From Gerris lacustris (lineage: Eukaryota > Arthropoda > Insecta > Hemiptera > Gerridae): 64,000 nucleotides of DNA. The notes beneath the pieces are model-generated. The model was not told the DNA's origin. It saw nothing but the letters and a program-made list of their open reading frames with translations, and did not search any database. The translations under genes and the position numbers were made by a program. Where the stretch lies: assembly GCA_951217055.1 (NCBI GenBank), contig OX578277.1, positions 106,090,119 to 106,154,118 on the forward strand, in the 5' to 3' direction. This document shows positions 45,225-56,213 of this stretch, one piece after another. How positions within the stretch are numbered: position 1 is the first letter of the stretch; each line of letters begins with the position of its first letter.

Positions 45225-45545
45225 AGTACCGATCCATCTTTACGTCATATGGCCCTGAAAATTTCGTTTTTTCGTGTCCCCTCACTATTTTTTTTAACAA
45301 ATCATAAAAAATAAAAAATAGACTGTCAATTAGTGTGGTAGTGTGGCACATAGCTTCCTCGCATCCTATCACGTACTTTATTGATTTTATGCTTTTACAA
45401 GCCATTATTGTAATTTATCCATTTGTAATTATTATAATTAATTGGATGATTATTGTAATTTATTTAATTATTTCCCCCTTTTGCTTCCAAGCTTACCAAA
45501 GGTAAGGAAGCTATGTGATTGTTTTGAAGAACGAAAATATTTTAT
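45225..45545. repeat. Family D, internally deleted copy
   Basis: gactgtcaattagtgtggta near 45321, ctcgcatcctatcacgtact, then the opposite end tttgcttccaagcttaccaa and ggaagctatgtgat near 45500. The central part is missing. Confidence 0.6.
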
Positions 45546-45599
45546 GTACAGGAGAAATTTGAAGTTCATATTCGGATAACCAACTTCCAATTTGGTAAA

Positions 45600-45990
45600 T
45601 TTTGCAGACTGTGTTATTTGTCAGTAAGTAGTATGATATTTATGGAAGAATTATTAATTAGGTAAGATATTTAATTATATTTAGTAGAATTTGTCGTTAA
45701 TAAGTAGTATTTCATTTATTAGAATTATTAATTATTAAGTAGTATGATATTTAGTAGAATTTGTCGTTAATAAGTAGTACATCATTTAGAAGAATTATTA
45801 ATTAGAAAGAAGTATGATATTTAGTAGAATTTGTCGTTAATAAGTAGTATATCATTTAGAAGAATTATTAATTATTAAGTAGTATGATATTTGGTAGTAT
45901 TTGTTGTTGTTGTGTTAGTAAGTAGTATTTCATTTAGAAGAATTATAAATTATTAATTAGTATGATATTTAGTTGTATTTGTAGTTAATA
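45600..45990. repeat. Degenerate tandem repeat (tagtatgatatttagtagaa units)
   Basis: Irregular units of about 70 bp with tagtatgatatttagtagaa, ttgtcgttaataagtagta and gaattattaatta. It appears to be the older relative of the 83-bp array after 46600. Confidence 0.7.
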
Positions 45991-45994
45991 TAAT

Positions 45995-46565
45995 TAATAT
46001 TTTATTTTAAATCAAATTATAATTACTATTTACAATGGGAAATAGACAGAGAAAAATAGACTCCAGCACCGGGACTCGAACCACGGGCCTCTATATTTCC
46101 GTTACAGTGCTCTGACCAACTAAGCTATACCGGAGAACAATTTTCCTCTGTCTATAACTATAACGATATCTAGTCCCAAATTAAGCTTTCTATTTTCTAC
46201 AAATCTAGAAGTCGAAATTTACGTCAATAGAACTAGACCGAGAAATAACGCTTATAATTATAAAGTACCCAATTAGTACCTGTATCTAGTACAATCAATT
46301 AGAAATTCAACTTTTAAGTGTTTGGTAGTATTCACCGTAGTATGAATACTACCAAACCCTTAAAAATTTAATTTCTAATTGATTGTACTAGATGCAGGTA
46401 CTAATTGGGTACTCCCCCGAGTCCACAAGGACTCCCCCGTGGTTCGAGTCCCGGTGCTGGAGTTTATTTTTCTCTGTCTATTTCCCATTGTAAATAGTAG
46501 TTACAATTTTATTTAAATTAAAATTTAAACGTTCCGTTGTATGAATACTACCAAAAACTAAATAT
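45995..46565. mobile_element. tRNA-like foldback family, paired copies
   Basis: First unit 45995-46340 (aaatcaaattataattacta, box B complement gggactcgaaccacgggc, ctaagctataccgg, long body, ttggtagtattc). The second, opposite unit follows immediately (cgtagtatgaatactaccaa to aacgttccgttgtatgaata) with box B ggttcgagtccc at about 46442. It looks like two elements joined head to head, or a deletion inside one foldback. Confidence 0.65.
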
Positions 46566-46599
46566 TTGAATTTTTAATATTTTACTTATTACTAATAAT

Positions 46600-47475
46600 A
46601 GTAAGTAGTATTTCATTTAATAAAAATTGCAGTTATTAAATAATATTAGTTGTAAATAGTATGTTATTTAGCAATAATAATAAATTAGTAAGTAGTATTT
46701 CATTTAATAGTAATAGTAGTAATTAATTAATATTAGTATAGTTAGTAAATAGTATGTTATTTAGGAGTAATATAATAATTAGTAAGTAGTATTTCATTTA
46801 ATAGTAATAGTAGTTATTAAGTAATATTAGTAGTTAGTAAATAGTATGTTATTTAGCAGTAATAATAATAAATTAGTAAGTAGTATTTCATTTAATAGTA
46901 ATAGTAGTTATTAAGTAATATTAGTAGTTAGTAAATAGTATGTTATTTAGAAGTAATACTAATTAGTAAGTACTATTTCATTTAATAGTAATAGTAGTTA
47001 TTAAGTAATATTAGTAGTTAGTATGTTATTTAGAAGTAATACTAATTAGTAAGTACTATTTCATTTAATAGTAATAGTAGTTATTAAGTAATATTAGTAG
47101 TTAGTATGTTATTTAGAAGTAATACTAATTAGTAAGTACTATTTCATTTAATAGTAATAGTAGTTATTAAGTAATATTAGTAGTTAGTATGTTATTTAGA
47201 AGTAATACTAATTAGTAAGTACTATTTCATTTAATAGTAATAGTAGTTATTAAGTAATATTAGTAGTTAGTATGTTATTTAGAAGTAATACTAATTAGTA
47301 AGTACTATTTCATTTAATAGTAATAGTAGTTATTAAGTAATATTAGTAGTTAGTATGTTATTTAGAAGTAATACTAATTAGTAAGTACTATTTCATTTAA
47401 TAGTAATAGTAGTTATTAAGTAATATTAGTAGTTAGTATGTTATTTAGAAGTAATACTAATTAGTAAGTACTATT
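46600..47475. repeat. Minisatellite, 83-bp unit, about 7 homogeneous copies
   Basis: tagaagtaatactaattagt recurs at 46948, 47031, 47114, 47197, 47280, 47363 and 47446, exactly 83 bp apart, with almost no differences. The left part (46600-46940) has longer, variant units with gtaaatagtatgttatttag. Confidence 0.93.
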
Positions 47476-47519
47476 TTAAAGTAATGTAATAGGGATGAAG
47501 AAGAAGATATAGATAGAGA

Positions 47520-48010
47520 AAGTGATTGATGGAAGGGTTTTATTAATTCAGAAAGATGAGATGGAAGCTGTACTGATCAGTTCATAGCTGTGCGTCTGCT
47601 GCACGTATTTTTTTATGTTCAGCAATGTGATTGGATCCTTCCATTACTTATTTGAAGGATAGTTTATATTGATCTGCTCAATTATTAAGTACGGTCCAAC
47701 GGATATGAGTTAGAGATTAAAGGGGTCCACTTCAATCTTGGTTGAAGATGCTTTCAAACTTATATACACTTGGCCAAACCTTGACCTTATTTTAGTTCTG
47801 TCCGACATTTTCTCGATTACTCTAATGGCTCTTTAGGCCTTTTGTAAAAGGGATAGATAGATTCCGATGGAGTAAATCTGTAAAATGTTGTGAAGCTCTT
47901 AATAGCAAGCCTGTCAGATGAGGTTAACCGATACCCTTGCCAAGGATGAATGATAGACACGCTCCTTAAGGGACTGCAATTTCCTCAAAGTGGCTTATAA
48001 AGCCAGAAAA
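47520..48010 (-). pseudogene. Possible degraded LTR-retrotransposon integrase segment
   Basis: Read on the minus strand, with stops and frame changes, fragments look like the end of a pol protein: SFTTFYRFTPSESIYP near 47860 recalls the target-facing TGFTPFEL motif, and SVGPYLIIEQI near 47690 recalls the GPY/F module. This is pattern similarity over short, broken pieces only. Confidence 0.2.
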
Positions 48011-48056
48011 GGTAAAAGGGGGTTATCGGTTAGAGAACAGGGTCGATGATCTGCTA

Positions 48057-48272
48057 ATGCTGTTAGAAGGAAGAATCAGGTACTCAGGTAGGCTTTGCGG
48101 GCCGGCCGCAGGTGTCTCGCACACCTTAAGGCCCCCCTCGAAGGCCTCCCTCCTCCACCGAGATCGCAAGAGGATCCTCTCAGTCCAGTTTTACCTGTAC
48201 AACGTGCCTTCACTAGACTACCTTCCTCCTCTCATCTTCACCTCAGACACATCGCTCATATTATCAAGGTAA
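48057..48272 (+). other. Candidate orphan exon in a locally GC-rich patch
   Basis: Much richer in G+C than its surroundings, with codon-like composition. Possible acceptors ggtactcag and gggccggccgcag lie near 48085 and 48110, and a possible donor TCAAG|GTAAAC near 48269. One frame reads HRDRKRILSVQFYLYN then VPSLDYLPPLIFTSDT. No family recognised and no partner exon found. It could be a real exon of a long gene or a fragment of an unlisted repeat. Confidence 0.25.
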
Positions 48273-49234
48273 ACAAAAAAATAATAATAATTAATTCAAT
48301 AATAAATTTATAATAGTAAAAAAATAAACTTCTATGGCAAAGATTAAAGTAATTAATGTATATAAAAGAAAAAAATAAATAATTTAAGCACATCGTAACT
48401 TACTATGTGATATCTGCATGTAAATAAAAATAAAATAAAATTATATCAACTTCTTTCTTGACTTAAAATGATAATCAATTTAAAATAAATTAAATTAATA
48501 ATTTAATTTATATTTAATCGTAATTTACTATCTCCATTTAAATAAAAGTTAAAACTCAAAAAAAAAAAAAAAAAACATATTAACTTTTATGAAAAACATT
48601 AAAGTAATTAAAAAAAAACAAAAAAATATATATATAATAATAATTTAAGCATATTCGTAACTTACTATCTGCCATCTGCATTTAAATAAAAATAAAATTA
48701 GATCAACTTCTTCTTGACTATTTTTAAAATGACAAAATTAAAACAATTTAATATAAAATAAGTATTAATAATTTAATTTAATTTGAGAACATCGTAATTT
48801 ACTAATCTCCATGTAAATGAAATAAAAACATATCAAATTCTTGGTAATTTTCAAATGACAAGGATTAAATTAATTTAATAAAACGTAATTTAAAATAAAT
48901 AAAAAATAAAAAATAAATCAAATAATTTGAACATATCGCACCTTACTGAAGGTAAATAAAAATAATAAATTTTTATTTAATTTTTAAATTAATAAAATAA
49001 GATTGCAAAAAAATCCTAGATTTTTTATTAAACTTATAAAGGTTAAAATAATTTGAAGGAAAAATATTGTACTAAAGTAAACAAACTATTTAACTAAAAT
49101 AAGAAAAATTGGGAGGGTGGGGGAATACTAAAAGAAAGTACATATACAAGTTGGGTTTTTCCGATTTTTTTAGTATCCCCCCTTCCCAACTTTTCTTGAC
49201 CCCCCCCCCCCCTTTAAATAATTTTGAGATTATT
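48273..49234. other. AT-rich, no gene seen
   Basis: Long aataaa-rich sequence with loosely repeated blocks (cttactatctgccatctgca; aaaattatatcaacttc) at about 250-bp intervals, suggesting an old, decayed tandem duplication. A C run lies at 49200-49212. Confidence 0.5.
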
Positions 49235-49425
49235 TATCGTCTGCCAATTAGTGTGGCACATAGCATCCTCGCGTACTATCCATGTTATGTTTTTACAGCA
49301 CATTATTGTCTACTTTATTTATTTCCTCTTTTTTAAAAGAAAGAAATGTGTCAATTTTCAAATGTTCGTTCTTTAGAACGATCACATAGCTTCCGTTACC
49401 TTCGGTAAACTCAGCAAGCAAAATA
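49235..49425. repeat. Family D, short deleted copy
   Basis: gtctgccaattagtgtggca and cacatagcatcctcgcgta at the left; aatgttcgttctttagaacg and atcacatagcttccgttacc at the right. Only the two ends remain. Confidence 0.65.
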
Positions 49426-50639
49426 GAATAATCTCTTTTATAAAAAATAAATGAAAAAGAACGTAAATTAAACATTTTTTATTAAACATTAAACAATTTT
49501 AAAATGACAAAATATAAGTAATTAATAAAAACAGTAATATAAGAATCATAACTGTACGTAATTTCAACACATCGTAACTTACTATATAAATGTAAGGAAA
49601 GTTAATGAAGATAGAAATGTTTGTTTAGACTTAAGTTCCTGGAAAATTTGGCTTAATTCTCAAGGTTAATCCAATACTTATTAAGTCCTGAATAAATAAA
49701 GTAATAAGTCAATCCAGGATGGAAATATCAGCAACTTTATATCTTTATAAATCTGATTATTATTAGTTTTGAGAATCAAACTCTTTGGAAATTCCAAACC
49801 TGATAATAGATTATTGTTTTTGATTATACATTACAGTTTCAGGAAAAACTTGTTAAACCTCTGCAGTATGCTAATCACCTTCCTATATAAATATTCCTTA
49901 AGGAACTTAAACGATAACTGTACATAATCGTTGTAAGAAAAATATTGACATCATTTTTCTTTTATGTAGTTACAATACTCTAGTTTCTTTACTGTGTCAC
50001 ATTTTCTTCGAGCTAGTCCCCATCAATCATATTTGACTGAACTTTACCCGAAAACAATATATTTTTCTAAGATATTAACAAATATAGTTTCATTGGTACA
50101 GAAGTATACCTAAATATATATGCTTCTACGTTAATCGGAACTGTTTTAGAGAAATAACTTTTCTTTAAAGTATGCATGTCCCACCATCACCATCATGGGG
50201 GGGGGGGGGGGGGGGGGCAATATCTTTAAACAATTGGAAAGCCAAACCAAACAAGAAACCGTTAGTCTGAGTTTATAGGCCGTTGTGGCATTGAGGGCAA
50301 TAAGATTACTGGCAAGCTAGCAGAAAAGGGATTCACTTCGTTCCCAGTATTTTTTCGGAACCTGCTATTGGTGAACACGTACAAGTGAAATATTCCTTTA
50401 TTCGTCTATTGAAATCATCAATAGAATATTGAACATTGTGTCTAAAATATGAGAGTATAAAATGACACATTACTTCTGTCATTTATATTAACCGATTACG
50501 ACTGTCAACTAATTCGATACTAACCCTACTTCATCAGCAGATTTCTCCATTAGCTCAGAAAAGGTGGAATGTATTTTGCTTATAGGAATTAATCTGCCAG
50601 CTAAAGAAATATAATGGCTACTTCTAAGCTAGGTGCTCA
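49426..50639. other. No gene recognised
   Basis: AT-rich. Contains a G-tract of about 20 bases at 50198-50217. No splice-flanked open frame or repeat boundary seen. Confidence 0.5.
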
Positions 50640-51345
50640 ATTTCTGTGGGTTTCTCAGCCAGATTGATTGCAAGCTAGGTATACACTTGGGTTTGTCAGC
50701 CAGATTGATTGCAAGCTAGGTATACACTTGGGTTTGTCAGCCAGATTGATTGCAAGCTAGGTATTCACTTGGGGTTGTCAGCCAGATTGATTGCAAGCTA
50801 GGTATTCACTTGGGGTTGTCAGCCAGATTGATTGCAAGCTAGGTATACACTTGGGTTTGTCAGCCAGATTGATTGCAAGCTAGGTATTCACTTGGGGTTG
50901 TCAGCCAGATTGATTGCAAGCTAGGTATTCACTTTCTGTGGGTGTGTCAGCCAGATTGATTGCAAGCTAGGTATTCACTTTCTGTGGGTGTGTCAGCCAG
51001 ATTGATTGCAAGCTAGGTATTCACTTTCTGTGGGTTTGTCAGTCAGATTGATTGCAAGCTAGGTATTCACTTTCTGTGGGTGTGTCAGCCAGATTGATTG
51101 CAAGCTAGGTATTCACTTTCTGTGGGTTTGTCAGTCAGATTGATTGCAAGCTAGGTATTCACTTTCTGTGGGTGTGTCAGCCAGATTGATTGCAAGCTAG
51201 GTATTCACTTTCTGTGGGTTTGTCAGCCTAACAAAGTGCAAGCTATTAGGTGCTCACTTTCTGTGGGTTTGTCAACCTGATAAAGTGCAAGCTGAGTGCT
51301 CATTTTCTTTAGGTGTGTCAACCTGACATTCAAGCTAAGGGCTCT
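50640..51345. repeat. Minisatellite with two unit lengths (41 and 46 bp)
   Basis: About 15 units built on cagccagattgattgcaagc. The left units have ttgggtttg and are 41 bp; later ones have tttctgtgggtgtg and are 46 bp. The last three units (cctaacaaagtgcaagct and following) decay into unique sequence. Confidence 0.93.
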
Positions 51346-52150
51346 CTTTCTGTGTATGATCCAGCCCGATTGATGATGGAGTACCATAAGAAGTTTTGTC
51401 AAACCGAGTTTGGACCTTGAAAAACATCAGGATTTTAATAATTTTATTTCAAAATCCACTAGAAAAATAATTAGACTAATATTTTAACAATATTCTTAAT
51501 TTCAATATGTTAATATAAGTTCCGAGTAATAAACTAAATTATTGATTACGGTAGGTAATTTAGTCTTATGAATGCCTAATTCTAAGATTTTATTTACCTA
51601 TATTAATTGTAAAAGAAGACAGAATTAGATATAAGTTATATGTAACGTCGCTTTATTATTATTTAGATGCTATGCTATGCTATATTATAATATTGAGCTA
51701 TGTGTGTTCTTTTAACTCCGTCGTTCGTGAGTAACTTTTAAACGGATGCTATTATTAAGAATAACTAACGGAAATAATGAAGAATAATCAATATAATGAG
51801 AACAAACAATTTTCCTATACGACCTTCATTTGAATTAAACAGTTTTTCATTTACTTCCGTTACAATTCATGCATTTCAAACAATTGGGCTAATATCGAGA
51901 GCTCCAAAAATAATAAGACATTATTTTATAAAAAAATATCGTCCTTATATTTATCGAAATAGCGCTACAGAATTTGTTAGCGCAATTGAAACACACCTGA
52001 AATAAAAATCTAAACACCGATAGTGATGGTTCGAACTCCAGAGGGGTGAGATATGTTTCACACTAAAGTTCTCATTGAGTAGATATGTAAAGCTGCCCAT
52101 CCTACGTTCTATAAAGCATGCTTTTATGTTGTGCTCTCCCATAAGAAGAG
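51346..52150. other. No gene recognised
   Basis: AT-rich. One ATG frame (51796-52005, 69 codons, MRTNNFPIRPSFELNSF) has no known motif, and I cannot support it as a gene. Confidence 0.4.
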
Positions 52151-52154
52151 TTTG

Positions 52155-53100
52155 TAAAATAGACTGCCAACTAGTGTGGCACATAGCTTCCTCGCATCCA
52201 TTCACAAACTTTATTGATTTCATGCTTTTAAAACCTATTATCGTTATAGTACATTACGCGTCGAGTGCGGAAAGTAGCATTTTGCATGCGAGTGTGGAGT
52301 TTGCACCCGAGCGACAGCGAGGGTAGTAAAACCACACGAGCAATGCAAAATGCCGATTTCGTACGAGTTGCGTACCGTACTTTATCTACGATTGTTAGAT
52401 TGAAATAATAAATACAGAAAAAAATAAACTTGCTGTATGTAAGTTCGTATCTCTCTCTTGATAAAGATGGCATTAATTCTTGAGTTGTATTTTTTGCCGA
52501 ATTAATTATTTCGGGAGGAGTATTATTCTCCACATTTTCGTCAAAGTCACTTGATTCACTCACTGTTTTTCACTAAAATCTCGATATAAACAGTTACTTT
52601 AATAAAAGACCAGCAAATTAGTTATGTTAAATGTAAACAAACTCGCTAATCGTGCGTAAAGCTGAAGAATTCCTCTTCTTTACCGCGCTAGCGTGGTAAA
52701 GAAGAGGAATTCTTCAGAACTATGAGACGCGCATGCGCAATGAATACAAGTACGTAAATAATCACTTTCTACGCATCTAAACAGAGATACAATGTTTATA
52801 TTTCGTATCAATCGTAGATAAAATTTATTTAATTTTTCTCTCGTTTTTTAAATCTGTCAAAATTATTTTGATTTTATTACATGAATTAAAATATCAATTT
52901 AGCATAATTTAAAGAGCGCAGACGGTGGAAATTAATCTGGGGTATCTGCGGTCTACTAACGACAAACCATCCAAATTTTATAAAAATCAGATGAGTACTT
53001 TTGATGATATAGGTGTAAATAAATGAATGTTTATGCGCATGTGGAAGAGAGACAGATAGGCAGAGACCTACCATCCAAATTTCAGTAAAATCGTAGATAA
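52155..53100 (+). repeat. Family D copy interrupted by family A copy 6
   Basis: gactgccaactagtgtggca and ctcgcatccattcacaaact precede the A insertion. D resumes after 52820 with aaatttatttaatttttctc and cagacggtggaaattaatct, as in the uninterrupted copies at 2225 and 53200. Confidence 0.8.
52246..52818 (-). mobile_element. Composite TA element family A, copy 6 (inside family D)
   Basis: Right flank TA (52819-52820); left flank is TT at 52244-52245, probably a mutated TA. The related D copies show the uninterrupted site (attattgtctaatttattt). The hairpin centre is GCTAGC. The coding frame (MSESSDFDENVENN-type) is open for 111 codons, but its start codon is GTG instead of ATG. Confidence 0.92.
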
Positions 53101-53199
53101 GTATTTTTTAAGATATGTTAATTTGCATAATAAATTTAGCGGCAGACCGACAGACAGAGACGAAACCAAAAATGTCCCCTGATGTCTGAAACACAAGAC

Positions 53200-53797
53200 A
53201 TAAAAAATAGACTGCCAATTGGTGTGGCACATAGCTTCCTCGCATCCTGTCCACGTACTGTATTGGTTTTATACTATTTTTACAAGCCATTATTGTCTAA
53301 TTTGTTTAATTGTTTCCCCGTTTTTTAATCTGTCAAAATTGTTTTAATTTTTTACATGAATTAAAGTATCAATTTAGCAAAAGTTAAAGAGCGCAGACGG
53401 TTCAAATTAATCTTGGGATATCTGCGGGTTACTTTCGATAAACTGTAAAAGTTTCATACAAATCAGATAAGTACTTTTGATGCTCTAGGTGAAAATAGAT
53501 GTATGTTTGAGTGTGTGTGAAAGAGAAACAAATGAGTGCAGAAGGTTGAAACTTATATGAGACCAACGCTAATCATGACTTACCATCTCAATTTTATTAA
53601 AATCGGAGGTGTAGTTTTTAAGATATGTTGGTTCGCAAAAATCGAACGACAGACCGACAGACAGACACGGAACCAAAAATGTTCCCTGATGTCTGAAACG
53701 GATTTCTGACTTGGAATTTTTGGAATCGGAGACCTAAAATATTTTCGTTCTTCGAAACGATCACATAGCTTCCGAATATTCGGAAGCAAAAATATAT
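53200..53797 (+). repeat. Family D repeat, full-length reference copy
   Basis: Runs from gactgccaattggtgtggca to tcacatagcttccgaatatt and cggaagcaaaaat. It is used above to place the other D copies. Family A copy 7 starts 4 bp after it ends. Confidence 0.7.
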
Positions 53798-53801
53798 TTT
53801 A

Positions 53802-54374
53802 TCTACGATTGATACGAAATATAAACATTATATCTTTGTTTAGATGCGTAGAAAGTGATTCTTTACGTACTTGTATTCATTGCGCATGCGCGTCTCATAG
53901 TTCTGAATAATTCCTCTTCTTTACCACACTAGTGCGGTAAAGAAGAGGAATTCTTCAGCTTTACGCACGATTAGCAAGTTTTTTTACATTTATCAAAACT
54001 AATTTGCTGTTCTTTTATTAAAGTAACTGTTTATATCGAGTTTTTTGTGAAAATCAATGAGTGATTTAAATGATTATGACGAATATGAGGAGAATAATAC
54101 TCCTCCAGAAATAATTAATTCGGAAAAAAATACAACTAATGAATTAATGCCATCTTTATCAAGAGAGAGATACGAACTTACATACAGCAAGTTTATTTGT
54201 TTCTGTATTTATTATTTAAATCTAACAATCGTAGATAAAGTACGGCACGAAACTCGTGCGAAAACGGCATTTTGCATTGCTCGTGTGGTTTTACTACCCT
54301 CGCTGTCGCTCGGGTGCAAACTCCACACTCGCATGCAAAATGCTACTTTCCACACTCGACGCGTAATGTACTAT
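53802..54374 (+). mobile_element. Composite TA element family A, copy 7 (best preserved)
   Basis: Left TA at 53800-53801. A1 is 53802-54235 (TIR TCTACGATTGATA / TAACAATCGTAGA inverse), the central TA 54236-54237, and A2 54238-54374. The right flank is AA instead of a clear TA. NRF1-like TGCGCATGCGCG lies at 53881-53892 and the hairpin with centre ACTAGT at about 53910-53960. Confidence 0.93.
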
Positions 54375-54407
54375 AACACCTGTTTTCCAGAAGGAAGTTT
54401 AAGATAA
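54057..54407 (+). pseudogene. Recombinase-like N-terminal fragment in family A copy 7
   Basis: ATG frame of 116 codons starting MSDLNDYDEYEENNTPPEII. The NTTNELMPSLSRERYELTY stretch is nearly identical to copies 4 and 6. The differences between copies (DLNDYDEY versus ESSNFDEN at residues 3-10) define two subfamilies. From about residue 55 the frame is translated from the A1 terminus and the A2 palindrome. No catalytic recombinase residues are present, so it cannot be an active enzyme. Confidence 0.5.
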
Positions 54408-55634
54408 AATTAACAAATGAAACATCGGTATGAATTAAACAACATTTTTTAACTATGTCTACCACAATTGATCAACGGTAAATTATCATACAACTCGGCA
54501 AAGCAAAAAACTATTGTTGTTTCCAATTGTAAGAAAATTAAATCGAAGGACATTTCTCTTTTGTTTGTAATTGCATTTAAGTGTACAAGCACTTAAGTAA
54601 TAATAGTTATTTAAAAAGAAAAAAAGTTCAACAAATCGGGAGTGTACATTCATTGTACGCTACTTTTTTGGGAAAATAAATCTAAATTAAAATTCCCCAT
54701 TGGGTATAATGACAGCAAATATAGAAGTAAATATGATAAAAAATTAAAACTGAAGTATGTACATATACATTTTTTAATGCTTTGAAAATGTTCATAACTA
54801 TTTTGGTTGTGGATTCTTACATTCATTTTTACAAACTATTAATGTGTATATTTTCTTGAATTTTTGATTAAATTGCATTTATAGGTAGTGCACTATATAA
54901 TATATGATATAACTTGACTTGATAAGGGAAAAAGAAGAATCACTGTTTTATTCCTTTTTTGACATTTAATGTTTTATCTGTGTCAAATAATAAAATACAA
55001 AAAATACAACGGAGGCAGTAGACCCTCTTTAAACCTAATTGATTTAGTATTAAAAATTTACCATTTTATTGATATAAATTTAAAGTTCATTGATTGTACA
55101 TTATTAGAAAATTATTAAGGTTCTTATCAGTAAACGTATAAACTCATAATGAATAAACTTCAAAGAGAAATTGATCAGTTAATCAAACTACAATGTAGAT
55201 AATGAGTAAACGGATAAACATAATCTATTGCTGACAATAAACTTATTACTATTTCACTAATTATGATTTGTTAAGTAAATATAAACAATCACTGTATATT
55301 TAGTTGTGCAATTTGGGCGTAAAGAATGAACTGATAAAATTTAATATTATTTCATCCATTATGATAAGCAAGATAAGGTATTGGTAAAACAATTCAGCAC
55401 GATAAATTGCCCTTTCCGTTGTCCTTATTTAAGTATTTGTACATCATCCGTGAATAATACGAATTTATACACTTCTGTTGACTATCAAGGTTATTTTATT
55501 TTTATTTTGTAAAACAATTTTATTGTTAAAATTGTTACAGTTTAAATAAGTTCCATAGAAAAATCTATTGTCATAGCTTTACGGTTAAACAACTTGTTCG
55601 ATATAGATTAAATTGAAGTATACTAAATATATAT
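54408..55634. other. No gene recognised
   Basis: AT-rich stretch without a supported exon or bounded repeat. Confidence 0.5.
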
Positions 55635-56213
55635 AGTCCACAGGCCACCATAAGAAGTGAGTCGCTGATTGATAAAGTTTTCTTACCTTATGGAATCGCT
55701 TATTTATGCCGTGTCCACCGATGAATTGGGTATATGGCAACTGGGGGCTGGGCCATTTATTTTTTGTTGACATGCCAAACTTGCCCTTCTGCGGGAACAT
55801 TGAAAAGAGATAGATAAAGTTTTGATTTTCACAGGATCGTTTAATTAAATTATTTAAAAAACAGTGGTACACGTGGCCACCGATACGAGTGGGCCGTTTG
55901 GGGTGTCCACCGCCCCAAACATATCGCTCTGCGGGGACGTTGAAAAGAAAACGGCCCACTCGTATCGGTGGCCACCTTTACCAATGTTTTTGAAATAATT
56001 TAATTAAACGATCCTGTGAAAATCAAAACTTTATCTATCTCTTTTCAATGTTCCCGCAGAAGGGCAAGTTTGGCATGTCAACAAAAAAGAAATGGCCCAG
56101 CGCCCAGTTGCCATATACCCAATTCATCGGTGGACACGGCATAAATAAGCGATTCCATAAGGTAAGAAAACTTTATCAATCAGCGACTCACTTCTTATGG
56201 TGGCCTGGGGACT
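55635..56213. repeat. 579-bp inverted repeat with exon-like arms
   Basis: The left arm from agtccacaggccaccataag pairs with the right arm ending tggtggcctggggact. The arms are about 280 bp and nearly identical; the loop is about 20 bp (near 55908-55930). Each arm contains a segment bounded by a good acceptor (ttcaatgttcccgcag) and a donor (CATAAG|GTAAGA) with an open frame reading KGKFGMSTK then WPS.QLPYTQFIGGHG. A shortened second copy of the segment lies nearer the centre of each arm. Confidence 0.75.

Noticed and set aside
46600..47475. CRISPR-like array
   Set aside because: The 83-bp units repeat entirely, with no unique spacers, in a eukaryotic AT-rich minisatellite. The same applies to 50640-51345 and 61797-62285.
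47520..48010. A confident Ty3/gypsy relic
   Set aside because: Only short, broken motif resemblances on the minus strand; kept as a 0.2-confidence entry and not used for any conclusion.
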